This document shows, piece by piece, positions 16,440 through 24,427 of a stretch of DNA of 44,795 nt; position 1 is the first letter of the stretch; each line of letters begins with the position of its first letter. The stretch spans positions 1 through 44,795 of the forward strand of contig JASGFG010000025.1 of the NCBI GenBank assembly GCA_047605605.1, written 5' to 3'. Origin of the DNA: JAATGA01 sp047605605. GTDB lineage: Bacteria > Pseudomonadota > Alphaproteobacteria > Rhodobacterales > Rhodobacteraceae. The position numbers and the translations under genes were made by a program. The notes beneath the pieces were generated by a model that was not told the DNA's origin, made no database searches, and worked only from the letters and a program-made list of their open reading frames with translations.

Positions 16440-17519
16440 TCAGGCCACGATCATCCGCGGCCCCGGTCCGGGCGGCAGAACCCGCCCGACCACCGCCGCC
16501 GCGTCGAATCCGTGGCGGGCGAAACAGTCCAGCACCGCCCCCGCGCTGTCGGGCGCACAGGCCACCAACAGCCCGCCCGAAGTCTGCGGATCGGTCAGAA
16601 GCGCCCGGCTTTCGGCCGGAAAACCGGGCGGCAGCCCGATCTCCGCGCCATAGCTTGCCCAGTTGCGTCCCGAGGCGCCGGTCACCACCCCCCGCGCCGC
16701 CAGATCGCCCACATCCTGCAACACAGGCACGGCGGACCAGTCGATCCGCACCGGACACCCCGCCCCCCGCGCCATTTCCAGCGCGTGCCCGCCCAGGCCG
16801 AACCCCGTGACATCGGTCATCGCATGAACGCCGGGCAGGCGGGCAAGCTCCGGTCCCGGCGTGTTCAGCCGCGTGGTCGTGGCGATCATCCGCGCATAGC
16901 CCCCGGCGTCCAGCACCCCCTTCTTCAGCGCCGCCGACAGGATGCCGACGCCAAGCGGCTTGCCCAGGATCAGCAGGTCGCCCGGCCGCGCATCGGCGTT
17001 GCGCTTCAGATGCGCAGGGTCGACCAGGCCAAGCGCGACAAGGCCATAGATCGGCTCGACCGAATCGATCGTATGCCCGCCCGCCACCGGAATGCCCGCC
17101 TCGCGGCAGACCGCCGCCCCGCCTTCCAGAATCTTGCCGATGGTGGCGACCGACAGCACGTTGACCGGCATCCCCACCAGCGCCAGCGCCATGATCGGCG
17201 TGCCGCCCATGGCATAGACATCGCTGATGGCATTCGTCGCGGCGATGCGGCCGAAATCGGCGGGATCGTCGACGATCGGCATGAAGAAATCGGTCGTCGC
17301 GACCAGCGCCTGCCGGTCGTTCAGCCGCCACACCGCCGCATCGTCCGAGGTCTCGATCCCCACCAGCAGCTCTTCGGGCACGGGCAGCGCCGCCGTGCCG
17401 CGCAGGATGCCCGACAGCACGCCGGGCGCGATCTTGCAGCCGCATCCGCCGCCATGCGACAGCGAGGTCAGCCGCGGCTCCTCCGTCTCGGGGGTCGGGC
17501 GGGGGTCGGGGTTATCCAT
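16440..17519 (-). CDS. selD: Selenide, water dikinase (SelD, Cys form)
   Basis: A 359-residue selenophosphate synthetase making the selenium donor for selenocysteine and selenouridine from selenide and ATP. The N-terminal active-site segment SHGGGCGCK carries Cys26 and Lys29 at the positions of E. coli Cys17 and Lys20, so it is a cysteine enzyme and not a selenoprotein. The core aspartates follow in 'SDDAAVW', 'ATTDFFMPIVDD' and 'NAISDVYAMGG'; VTGFGLGGHALEMA and DPQTSGGLL close the fold. No selA, selB, tRNA-Sec or mnmH is visible nearby. Confidence 0.96.
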   Translation of the reverse strand: MDNPDPRPTPETEEPRLTSLSHGGGCGCKIAPGVLSGILRGTAALPVPEELLVGIETSDDAAVWRLNDRQALVATTDFFMPIVDDPADFGRIAATNAISDVYAMGGTPIMALALVGMPVNVLSVATIGKILEGGAAVCREAGIPVAGGHTIDSVEPIYGLVALGLVDPAHLKRNADARPGDLLILGKPLGVGILSAALKKGVLDAGGYARMIATTTRLNTPGPELARLPGVHAMTDVTGFGLGGHALEMARGAGCPVRIDWSAVPVLQDVGDLAARGVVTGASGRNWASYGAEIGLPPGFPAESRALLTDPQTSGGLLVACAPDSAGAVLDCFARHGFDAAAVVGRVLPPGPGPRMIVA

Positions 17520-17612
17520 GCGGGCATCCTCCGGCGCGGGGCGGGTTCGCGGATCAGCCTACACCCGGCGCGCCGCCCAAGGCCAGCCATCGCGAGGGGC
17601 CGTCCCCCTGCC

Positions 17613-18092
17613 CTATTTCAGCCCGGTCTTCTCCAGCAGGCCCCGCCGCTTTGCCTCGTAGTAATAGCCGTTGGCATACCATTTCTCGGCCCGCGCCTCG
17701 GACCCGTCGGAAACCAGCCAGGCCCCGCGCAGATACTTGCCCGCGTATTTCAGGTTGGTTTCCGCATCCAGCAGATCCGCCGGCTGGCCGGTAAAGCCCA
17801 TGGTGCGCGCGGTCTGCGGGTGGATCTGCAACAGCCCGTAATAAGGCCCGTTCCGCGCCGCCGGATTATATCCGCTTTCCCGGCGGATCATCCGGTGCAG
17901 CAGGCTTTCGGGCATGTCGTATTCGCGCGCATACCGCCCGATCAGCGCATTCATTTCCGGCGTGTTGCCGGATGCGACAAAGCTGCGGCTGGCGGCGGGT
18001 GGCGCCCGGCGGGCGCAGGCGGCGGTCGAGGCCAGGGCGGCAAGCCCAAGTCCCAGCGACAGGACCGCGCGGCGCGAAACGTCAAAGGTCAT
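17613..18092 (-). CDS. Lytic transglycosylase (SLT domain), exported
   Basis: A 159-residue peptidoglycan-cleaving enzyme. The N-terminus has a twin-arginine-like signal (SRRAVLSLGLGLAALAS) ending in STAAC, which could be a lipobox, so a Tat-exported lipoprotein is possible. The SLT core shows the catalytic glutamate in IRRESGYNPAARN followed by YYGLLQIHPQTARTMGF, the usual GLMQ-like motif in the form GLLQ. It is short for the family and has no extra binding domain. It lies 93 bases upstream of selD on the same strand; cotranscription is possible but function does not suggest a link. Confidence 0.88.
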   Translation of the reverse strand: MTFDVSRRAVLSLGLGLAALASTAACARRAPPAASRSFVASGNTPEMNALIGRYAREYDMPESLLHRMIRRESGYNPAARNGPYYGLLQIHPQTARTMGFTGQPADLLDAETNLKYAGKYLRGAWLVSDGSEARAEKWYANGYYYEAKRRGLLEKTGLK

Positions 18093-18274
18093 GATTTCCC
18101 CGAAAGCGATGACGCCCCCGTGATAGCGCCGGGACGCCCCGCCGCCTAGCCCCCGCCCCGCGCCGCGCGAAAACCCGCCGCAGATGCGCGCGGGCGGGCG
18201 TCAAGGCTTTGTCACTTTCCTGTGCGATGCCTGCGACCAGATGACCGCCCGGTATCCGCAATAGATCGCGGGGC

Positions 18275-18302
18275 TTGCCAGATGCGGGACGCCAGATATA
18301 GT
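18275..18302 (+). promoter_or_regulatory. Predicted promoter of the HNH gene
   Basis: TTGCCA and TATAGT are separated by 16 bp, a good vegetative-type match. A transcript would start near 18309, so the in-frame ATG at 18222 cannot be used and the coding start must lie downstream. The rest of the 282-base gap from 18093 contains no other feature that I can support. Confidence 0.6.
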
Positions 18303-18374
18303 CGGGTCAATCGGGGTGCGCCCCCCGCGCACGCCGAATTGCCCGACCGGAACAGGGACGGAGCCTTCGACGGA

Positions 18375-18959
18375 ATGGATGGTGACTTCAGGACGACTTT
18401 TGTGCGCGACCCGGCGGCGCTGCGCCATTATCCGGCGCTGGTGCTGAACGCGGATTTCCGGCCGCTTTCCTATTACCCCCTCTCGCTCTGGCCCTGGCAA
18501 GAGGCGATCAAGGCCGCCTTCCTTGACCGGGTGGATATCGTGGCCGAATACGATCATGTCGTGCGAAGCCAGCGAAGGGAGATACGCATCCCCTCGGTGG
18601 TGGTGCTGAAGGAATTCGTCCGACCCCAGAAGCGCGTGGCCTTCACGCGCTTCAATCTTTTCCTGCGGGACGAATTCTGCTGCCAGTATTGCGGCAGCCG
18701 GGGCGACCTGACCTTCGATCACGTCCTGCCCCGGTCGCGCGGCGGGATCACCAGCTGGGAAAACGTGGTGGCCGCCTGTTCGCCCTGCAACCTGCGCAAG
18801 GGGTCCAAGACGCTGCGCCAGGTCGGAATGCGCCTGAGGCGCGCGCCCCGCCGCCCCACGGCCGAGGAAATGCACGCCCATGGCCGCCGGTTCCCGCCGA
18901 ACCACCTGCATGAAAGCTGGCTCGACTATCTGTATTGGGACAGCGAACTGGAAGAGTGA
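18375..18959 (+). CDS. HNH endonuclease family protein
   Basis: A 194-residue protein with a central zinc-coordinated HNH nuclease domain: FCCQYCGSRGDLTFDHVLP gives the first CxxC and the metal-binding Asp-His, and 'SWENVVAACSPCNLRKGSKT' gives the Asn and second CxxC. It belongs to the small, stand-alone HNH group widespread in Rhodobacteraceae chromosomes, with an N-terminal 'ALVLNADFRPLSYYPLSLW' region typical of that group. No restriction methylase or phage genes are near, so a role in DNA repair or processing is more plausible than restriction; the true role is unknown. The start is set by the promoter and by family length. Confidence 0.85.
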   Translation: MDGDFRTTFVRDPAALRHYPALVLNADFRPLSYYPLSLWPWQEAIKAAFLDRVDIVAEYDHVVRSQRREIRIPSVVVLKEFVRPQKRVAFTRFNLFLRDEFCCQYCGSRGDLTFDHVLPRSRGGITSWENVVAACSPCNLRKGSKTLRQVGMRLRRAPRRPTAEEMHAHGRRFPPNHLHESWLDYLYWDSELEE

Positions 18960-19020
18960 GGTTTGACCCGCGCGGGTCATCGGCCTATCTGGTCAACCAG
19001 CGAAACCCAGAGGGCGCAGG

Positions 19021-19833
19021 ATGGCCGGACCAGTCAAGCAGGTGATTTGCATCAACTGGGGCACCAAGTTCGGGCCGCGCTATATCAACCGGCTTTATGC
19101 CATGGTGGCGCGCAACATCACGCCGCCCTTCACCTTCACCTGCTTCACCGACAGCCGTGACGGCATCCGACCTGAGGTGAATTGCCAGGATCTGCCCCCG
19201 ATGGGCGCCGAAATGCCCAAGCGGACCAAGGGCAAATGGCCGAAATCCCGGCTGTGGGGCGAAAAGCTGGGCGATCTGGCCGGGCCGGTGCTGTTTCTGG
19301 ACCTCGATCTGGTGATCGTGGGCAGCCTGGACGACTTCTTCACCTGGGGCGACCCGGACGAGGTGATCCTGGCCCGCAACGCCGCCAAACCGTTCGAGAG
19401 GGTGGGCCAGACCTCGGTCTACCGGATGCCGGTGGGCAAGCTGAAACCGCTGCAGGACAGGTTCCGCGCCGATCCGCAGGGGGTGGCCGACGAATACCGC
19501 TATGAACAGCGGTTCGTCACCCGCAACGCGCCGGGGGGCGTAAAGCTGTTTCCCAAACGCTGGGTCGTGCATTTCCGCTATCAGTGCATGCCCGCGATTC
19601 CACTGAACTATTTCATCCCGGCCCGCCTGCCGGCCGATGCCCGCATCGTCATCTTTCCGGGCGGCGTCCTGCCCGAACATGCCATCGCCGGCGGCTGGGT
19701 CGGGTTCGAGGGGCAAGGGCCATGGGATCACATCCGCGGCGTGTTCGGCGACCGCAAGGGCGAAAAGCCCCTGCGCTATCTGCGCCATTACATGAGGCCG
19801 GTGCCCTGGGTCGCCGACCACTGGCGCGAATGA
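19021..19833 (+). CDS. Glycosyltransferase-like protein, hypothetical
   Basis: A 270-residue cytoplasmic protein. It begins 'QVICINWGTKFGPRYINRLY' and contains a D-x-D-like element in VLFLDLDLVIVGSLDDFF (about residues 98-115), which in GT-A-fold glycosyltransferases binds metal and nucleotide sugar. The middle (VGQTSVYRMPVGKLKP) and end (HYMRPVPWVADHWRE) are not diagnostic. No signal or membrane segment is visible. It stands 61 bases after the HNH gene and may share its transcript. The acceptor and sugar cannot be inferred. Confidence 0.75.
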   Translation: MAGPVKQVICINWGTKFGPRYINRLYAMVARNITPPFTFTCFTDSRDGIRPEVNCQDLPPMGAEMPKRTKGKWPKSRLWGEKLGDLAGPVLFLDLDLVIVGSLDDFFTWGDPDEVILARNAAKPFERVGQTSVYRMPVGKLKPLQDRFRADPQGVADEYRYEQRFVTRNAPGGVKLFPKRWVVHFRYQCMPAIPLNYFIPARLPADARIVIFPGGVLPEHAIAGGWVGFEGQGPWDHIRGVFGDRKGEKPLRYLRHYMRPVPWVADHWRE

Positions 19834-19855
19834 CCGCCGCCCTGCGGCATCGCGC

Positions 19856-19925
19856 TTGCCCGACCCGTCAGGCCTGCTAGACTCGGCTTCGCCAACGGGG
19901 TATCACCGTTTACGTTAGCGCTAAC
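19856..19925 (+). promoter_or_regulatory. zwf operon promoter and LacI-type operator
   Basis: TTGCCC (19856-19861) and TAGACT (19878-19883) have a 16-bp spacer. About 25 bases after the predicted start lies GTTAGCGCTAAC (19914-19925), a perfect 12-bp palindrome with the central CG pair typical of LacI-family operators. It lies 32 bases before the zwf ATG, so repression by roadblock or promoter occlusion is expected. No LacI gene occurs in the window. Confidence 0.7.
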
Positions 19926-19957
19926 AGACCCCAGTGGGCACAGCAGCGAGGGATACG

Positions 19958-21412
19958 ATGGCATCTCGCGTCATTCCGGTCGACCCTTTCGACCTGGTGA
20001 TTTTCGGCGGCACGGGCGATCTTGCCCGGCGCAAGATCCTGCCCGGCCTTTACCGGCGGTTTGCGGCGGGCCAGATGATCGGCGGCAGCCGGATCATCGG
20101 CGCGGCGCGGTCGGACATGGACGATGCCGGCTTTCGCGCCATGGTCGAGGGCGCGGTGCGCGAATTCATCCCGGCCAAATACCTGGACGATGCGATCCTG
20201 GCCGATTTCCTGACCCATGTGCATTACGTCGCCATCGACGCCAAGGGCACGGCGGGCTGGAAAGAGCTGAAGAAACTGATGCGCCCGGGCTTTGTGCGGG
20301 CCTTTTACTTCTCGGTTGCGCCGGCGCTGTTCGGCGACATCGCGGAACGGCTGCATTCCAACGACATCGCCGACGCGCAAAGCCGGATCGTGGTGGAAAA
20401 GCCCTTCGGCCGCGATCTGGCATCGGCCCGCGCGCTGAACGCCACGCTGGCCGCGCATTTCGACGAGGGGCAGATCTACCGGATCGACCACTACCTCGGG
20501 AAAGAGACGGTCCAGAACCTGATGGCCGTTCGATTCGCCAACCTGCTGTTTGAACCGCTGTGGAAGGCCGAATACATCGACCATGTGCAGATCACCGTGG
20601 CCGAGACGGTGGGCGTGAACGGCCGCGGCGCCTATTACGACAAGTCGGGCGCCATGCGGGACATGGTTCAGAACCATATGATGCAGCTTCTGTGCCTCAT
20701 CGCGATGGAGCCGCCCTATCACTTCGACCCCAATGCCGTGCGCGACGAAAAGCTGAAGGTGATCCGCGCGCTGGACCCGGTTCGCCCCGAAGACATCGTG
20801 CGCGGCCAGTATCTGGCCGGCGGCGGTCAGGGCAGCTATGTGCAGGATGCCGAAAACCCGCAGTCGCATACCGAAAGCTATATCGCGCTGAAGGTGTCGC
20901 TGTCGAACTGGCGCTGGAAGGGCACGCCCTTTTACCTGCGCACGGGCAAGCGTCTGCGCGCGCGCGAATCCGAAATCGCCATCACCTTCCGCGAGCCGCC
21001 GCATTCCATCTTTGACGATGCAAGCGGCTGGAAGGAAAACGTGCTGGTGATCCGCCTGCAACCGAACGAGGGCATGAACCTGATGGTCATGATCAAGGAA
21101 CCCGGTCCGGGCGGGATGCGCCTGACGCAGGTGCCGCTGGACATGACCTTTGCCGAGGCCCTGGGGCCGGAGGCCGAGGATGTGCCCGACGCCTATGAAC
21201 GGCTGATCATGGATGTGATCCGCGGCAACCAGACGCTGTTCATGCGCGGCGACGAGGTCGAGGCCGCCTGGGCCTGGACCGATCCGATCATTGCCGGGTG
21301 GGAGGCGCGCGGCGATCGCCCACAGGGCTATGACCCCGGATCTTCCGGCCCGGACGATGCGCTGATGCTGATGCACAAGGATGGCCGCCGCTGGCGGGAG
21401 ATTCGCGAATGA
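19958..21412 (+). CDS. zwf: Glucose-6-phosphate 1-dehydrogenase
   Basis: A 484-residue NADP-linked G6PDH, the entry step of the Entner-Doudoroff and oxidative pentose-phosphate routes. The nucleotide motif GGTGDLARRK lies near the N-terminus, EKPFGRDL follows, and the substrate signature RIDHYLGKETVQN contains the catalytic His. The length is standard. GAGGGA precedes the ATG at 19958; an in-frame ATG 24 bases earlier lacks a site. First gene of zwf-pgl-pgi, probably under control of the LacI-type operator. Confidence 0.97.
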   Translation: MASRVIPVDPFDLVIFGGTGDLARRKILPGLYRRFAAGQMIGGSRIIGAARSDMDDAGFRAMVEGAVREFIPAKYLDDAILADFLTHVHYVAIDAKGTAGWKELKKLMRPGFVRAFYFSVAPALFGDIAERLHSNDIADAQSRIVVEKPFGRDLASARALNATLAAHFDEGQIYRIDHYLGKETVQNLMAVRFANLLFEPLWKAEYIDHVQITVAETVGVNGRGAYYDKSGAMRDMVQNHMMQLLCLIAMEPPYHFDPNAVRDEKLKVIRALDPVRPEDIVRGQYLAGGGQGSYVQDAENPQSHTESYIALKVSLSNWRWKGTPFYLRTGKRLRARESEIAITFREPPHSIFDDASGWKENVLVIRLQPNEGMNLMVMIKEPGPGGMRLTQVPLDMTFAEALGPEAEDVPDAYERLIMDVIRGNQTLFMRGDEVEAAWAWTDPIIAGWEARGDRPQGYDPGSSGPDDALMLMHKDGRRWREIRE

Positions 21413-22080
21413 ACATTCAGGAATACCCGGATCGCGAGTTTCTGTTCCTGTCGCTGTCCGACCGGATCGCCGGGGAACTGGGCGATTTCCTTCGGCGCGA
21501 GGGGCGGGCCTCGCTTTCGGTGCCGGGGGGCACCACGCCGGGGCCGATCTTCGACAATCTGTCGGGCGTGGCGCTGGATTGGGAAAACGTGGCCGTCATC
21601 CTGAACGACGAACGCTGGGTGCCCGAGGACAATCCCCGCTCGAACACCCGGCTGGTCAAGGACCGGCTACTGCGCGGGCGGGCGGCGGCGGCGCAGCTGG
21701 TGCCGCTTTACGTCCCGGCCGATTCCCCCGAACAGGTGATCGAGACTCTGGCCGCCGGGGTGGCGCCGCATCTGCCGCTTTCCGTGCTGCTTCTGGGCAT
21801 GGGCGAGGATATGCACACTGCCAGCCTGTTCCCCGGCGCCGACCATCTGGCCAGCGCGTTGGCGGGCGATGCGCCGGTGCTGATGGCGCTCCGGGCCGAG
21901 GCGGCGGGCGAGCCGCGCATCACCCTGACCGCGCCGGTGCTGCAAGGCGCGATGAACATCCACGTCCTGATCACCGGGGCGGCCAAGCGCGAGGCGCTGG
22001 ACCGCGCCCTGAAACTGCCCGAGATCGAGGCGCCGATCCGCACCGTTCTCGACAATGCCACCGTTCACTGGGCCGAATGA
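21409..22080 (+). CDS. pgl: 6-phosphogluconolactonase
   Basis: A 223-residue SOL/DevB-type lactonase that hydrolyses 6-phosphoglucono-lactone made by Zwf. The family segments 'SVPGGTTPGPIFDNL', 'VILNDERWVPEDNPRSNTRL' and LLLGMGEDMHTASLFPGA are present in order. The ATG overlaps the zwf stop by four bases, so the two consecutive enzymes are translationally coupled. Confidence 0.96.
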   Translation: MNIQEYPDREFLFLSLSDRIAGELGDFLRREGRASLSVPGGTTPGPIFDNLSGVALDWENVAVILNDERWVPEDNPRSNTRLVKDRLLRGRAAAAQLVPLYVPADSPEQVIETLAAGVAPHLPLSVLLLGMGEDMHTASLFPGADHLASALAGDAPVLMALRAEAAGEPRITLTAPVLQGAMNIHVLITGAAKREALDRALKLPEIEAPIRTVLDNATVHWAE

Positions 22081-23687
22081 TGACCGACACACTCTGGGCC
22101 GCTCTGGCCGACCGCCATGCCGCGACGAAAGACCGCCGCATCCTGACACTGTTCGACGATCCCGCGCGGGCGGGGGATTTTTCGGTTCAGGCGGACGGGC
22201 TGCTGCTGGATTATTCCAAGACGAACATCTGTTCGCAAACCCGCGTGACACTGCTGGCGCTGGCCGAGGGCACCGGGGTGGCCGCCAAGCGCGACGCGAT
22301 GTTCGCGGGGGCACGGATCAACGAAACCGAAGGCCGCGCGGTCCTGCACACCGCGCTCCGCGCCGGGCCGGATGCGGTGGTCCGCGTCGACGGCCAGGAT
22401 GTCCTGCCCGAGGTGCGCGCCACCCGCGCCCGGATGCACGCCTTTGCCGATGACGTGCGGCAGGGCCGCTTCACCGGGCAGGGCGGGCGGATCACCGATG
22501 TGGTCAATATCGGCATCGGCGGGTCTGATCTTGGCCCGGTGATGGCGACGCTGGCGCTCGCCCCGTTCCACGACGGGCCGCGGGTGCATTACGTCTCGAA
22601 CGTCGATGGCGCGCATGTGCATGACGTGCTTGCGCCGCTGAACCCCGAAACCACGCTGGTCATCGTCGCCTCGAAAACCTTCACCACCGTCGAGACGATG
22701 ACCAACGCCGAAACCGCCAAACGCTGGATGGCGGCCAAGGTCGCCAATCCGCCCGCGCAATTCGCCGCCGTCTCGACCGCCGCCGACAAGACTGCAGCCT
22801 TTGGCATCGACGCCGCCCGCGTCTTCGGGTTCGAGGATTGGGTCGGCGGGCGCTATTCGATGTGGGGTCCGATTGGCCTTGCCGTCGACATCGCCGTGGG
22901 GCCGGACAACTTCGACGCCTTCCTTGCCGGCGGCCGCGCGATGGACGACCATTTCCGCACCGCGCCCTTTGCCGAAAACCTGCCGGTCCTGCTGGCCCTG
23001 GTCGGCGTCTGGCACAACCAGATCTGCGGTTACGCCACCCGCGCCGTCCTTCCCTACGAACAGCGCCTGCTGCGCCTGCCCGCCTACCTCCAACAACTGG
23101 AAATGGAGAGCAACGGCAAAAGCGTGGCGATGGATGGCACCGACCTGCCCGTCAACTCCGGCCCGGTGGTCTGGGGCGAACCCGGCACCAACGGCCAGCA
23201 CGCCTTCTACCAACTGATCCATCAGGGCACCCGCGTCATCCCGTGCGAATTTCTTGTGGGCCGCGAGGGGTTCGAGTCCGACCTCGCCCACCAGCACACG
23301 CTGCTCGTCGCCAACTGCCTCGCCCAGTCCGAGGCGCTGATGCGCGGCCGCTCGCTGGATCAGGCCACGGCGCTCATGGCGAAAAAGGGCCTGACCGGCG
23401 CCGAACTCGACCGCCAGGCCCGCCACCGCGTCTTTCCCGGCAACCGCCCCTCCACGACGCTGGCCTATCCGAAGCTGACCCCCTTCGTCCTCGGCCAGAT
23501 CATCGCGCTCTACGAACACCGGGTCTTTGTCGAGGGCGCGATCCTCGGCATCAACTCCTATGACCAGTGGGGGGTGGAACTGGGCAAGGAACTGGCGCTC
23601 GCCCTGCAACCGATCCTCGAAGGCCGCGAAACCGCCGCCGCCAAGGACGGCTCCACGCAGGCGCTCGTCGTCTTCCTGAAACCCTGA
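22077..23687 (+). CDS. pgi: Glucose-6-phosphate isomerase
   Basis: A 536-residue isomerase interconverting glucose-6-P and fructose-6-P. Family signatures are visible: NIGIGGSDLGPVMA, VASKTFTTVETMTNA, GGRYSMWGPIGLAV, 'LEMESNGKSVAMDG', and 'FVEGAILGINSYDQWGVELGK'. The first two codons are ATG ATG, and either could start; the first overlaps the pgl stop (ATGA). With zwf and pgl it closes a unit that can recycle fructose-6-P into the Entner-Doudoroff route, as in organisms lacking phosphofructokinase; this last point is inference. Confidence 0.97.
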   Translation: MMTDTLWAALADRHAATKDRRILTLFDDPARAGDFSVQADGLLLDYSKTNICSQTRVTLLALAEGTGVAAKRDAMFAGARINETEGRAVLHTALRAGPDAVVRVDGQDVLPEVRATRARMHAFADDVRQGRFTGQGGRITDVVNIGIGGSDLGPVMATLALAPFHDGPRVHYVSNVDGAHVHDVLAPLNPETTLVIVASKTFTTVETMTNAETAKRWMAAKVANPPAQFAAVSTAADKTAAFGIDAARVFGFEDWVGGRYSMWGPIGLAVDIAVGPDNFDAFLAGGRAMDDHFRTAPFAENLPVLLALVGVWHNQICGYATRAVLPYEQRLLRLPAYLQQLEMESNGKSVAMDGTDLPVNSGPVVWGEPGTNGQHAFYQLIHQGTRVIPCEFLVGREGFESDLAHQHTLLVANCLAQSEALMRGRSLDQATALMAKKGLTGAELDRQARHRVFPGNRPSTTLAYPKLTPFVLGQIIALYEHRVFVEGAILGINSYDQWGVELGKELALALQPILEGRETAAAKDGSTQALVVFLKP

Positions 23688-23696
23688 CCCCCTCTT

Positions 23697-23763
23697 TCTG
23701 GATGAAAATATCCTCGGGGGGTGAATTGGCTTGAAAAGCCAAGAGGGGGGCAGACAGCCCCCC
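23697..23763. repeat. Intergenic element with two hairpins after pgi
   Basis: A compact element begins with the motif ATGAAAATATCCTC, followed by a stem TTGGCTT/AAGCCAA (23726-23742, loop GAA) and a second stem GGGGGGC/GCCCCCC (23745-23763, loop AGACA). Similar short intergenic modules occur in many Rhodobacterales genomes, from memory and not checked here. Between convergent pgi and ridA it probably acts as a terminator in both directions. Confidence 0.6.
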
Positions 23764-23793
23764 TCCCTTCGCCTCAGACCGAACCGGCCAGTG

Positions 23794-24147
23794 TCATTTC
23801 AGCGCCGCGGTGACGATCACCTCGACCAGATAGTCCGGCGTCGCCAGCTTCGCCTCGCCCGTCGCGCGGGCGGGGGTGTGGCCCTGCGGCACCCATTTGT
23901 CCCAGACGGCGTTCATTTCGGCAAAGCTCGCCATGTCGGCCAGCCAGATCTGCGCCGACAGGATGCGGGTCTTGTCGGTGCCCAGATCGGCCAGGATGCG
24001 ATCCACCTCGGCCAGGCAGTCGGCGGTCTGCTCGGCCACCGATTTTCCCGGCGTGCCGACCTGACCGGCCAGCCAGGCGATACCGTTATAGGCGACCGCC
24101 TCGCTCATCCGGGGGCCGGTGCCGAAACGCTTGATCTCGCTGCTCAT
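23794..24147 (-). CDS. RidA family protein
   Basis: A 117-residue YjgF/YER057c/UK114-fold protein. Characterised RidA enzymes hydrolyse reactive imines and enamines released by PLP enzymes. Conserved parts are AVAYNGIAWLAGQVG, 'CLAEVDRILADLGTDKTRIL', PARATGEAKLATPDYLVEV; the Arg of 'PARAT' is at the site used by active RidA. It resembles the broader Rid subgroups more than the archetype, so the substrate is uncertain. AGGAGAA precedes the ATG. Confidence 0.92.
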   Translation of the reverse strand: MSSEIKRFGTGPRMSEAVAYNGIAWLAGQVGTPGKSVAEQTADCLAEVDRILADLGTDKTRILSAQIWLADMASFAEMNAVWDKWVPQGHTPARATGEAKLATPDYLVEVIVTAALK

Positions 24148-24239
24148 GAAATTCTCCTGCGGACTGTTCTGCCGGAATTGCTAGCCGCTCTGCCCCGCGA
24201 TGAAAAGCCCGGCCGGCACCCGGCGCGGCCCGCCGGAAA

Positions 24240-24278
24240 CGAAAAGACGGCGATACCCCAGGTATCGCCGCCCTTTCG
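24240..24278. terminator. Bidirectional-looking terminator between ridA and zntA
   Basis: An 18-bp stem with two mismatches, whose core is GGCGATACC-CCA-GGTATCGCC (24249-24269), is flanked by A- and T-rich ends. On the minus strand it ends in TCTTTTCG, so it most likely ends the zntA transcript. The rest of the 280-base gap (24148-24427) includes an AT-rich patch around 24285-24315 that may hold the ridA promoter and a 6-bp inverted repeat, CATACC/GGTATG, at 24360-24379. Confidence 0.7.
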
Positions 24279-24427
24279 TAGGGGAAAACTGTTTTATTTC
24301 AATGTTCTGATCTAGGCATTGGGGACTGTTGATGTTCTACCCCGCCGCCGCGCGGCCCGCATACCCTGTTTGCGGTATGAGGATGCTCTTTCTCCCCATC
24401 CCCACCATTTTCCCTGCCCGGCCCCCC

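Noticed and set aside
18222..18374. Longer start for the HNH gene
   Set aside because: A good TTGCCA-16-TATAGT promoter lies inside the extension, and the added residues do not resemble the family N-terminus.
21381..22076. In-frame 5' extension of pgi covering all of pgl
   Set aside because: The extension overlaps the convincing pgl gene, has no family similarity, and the ATGA overlap gives a natural pgi start.
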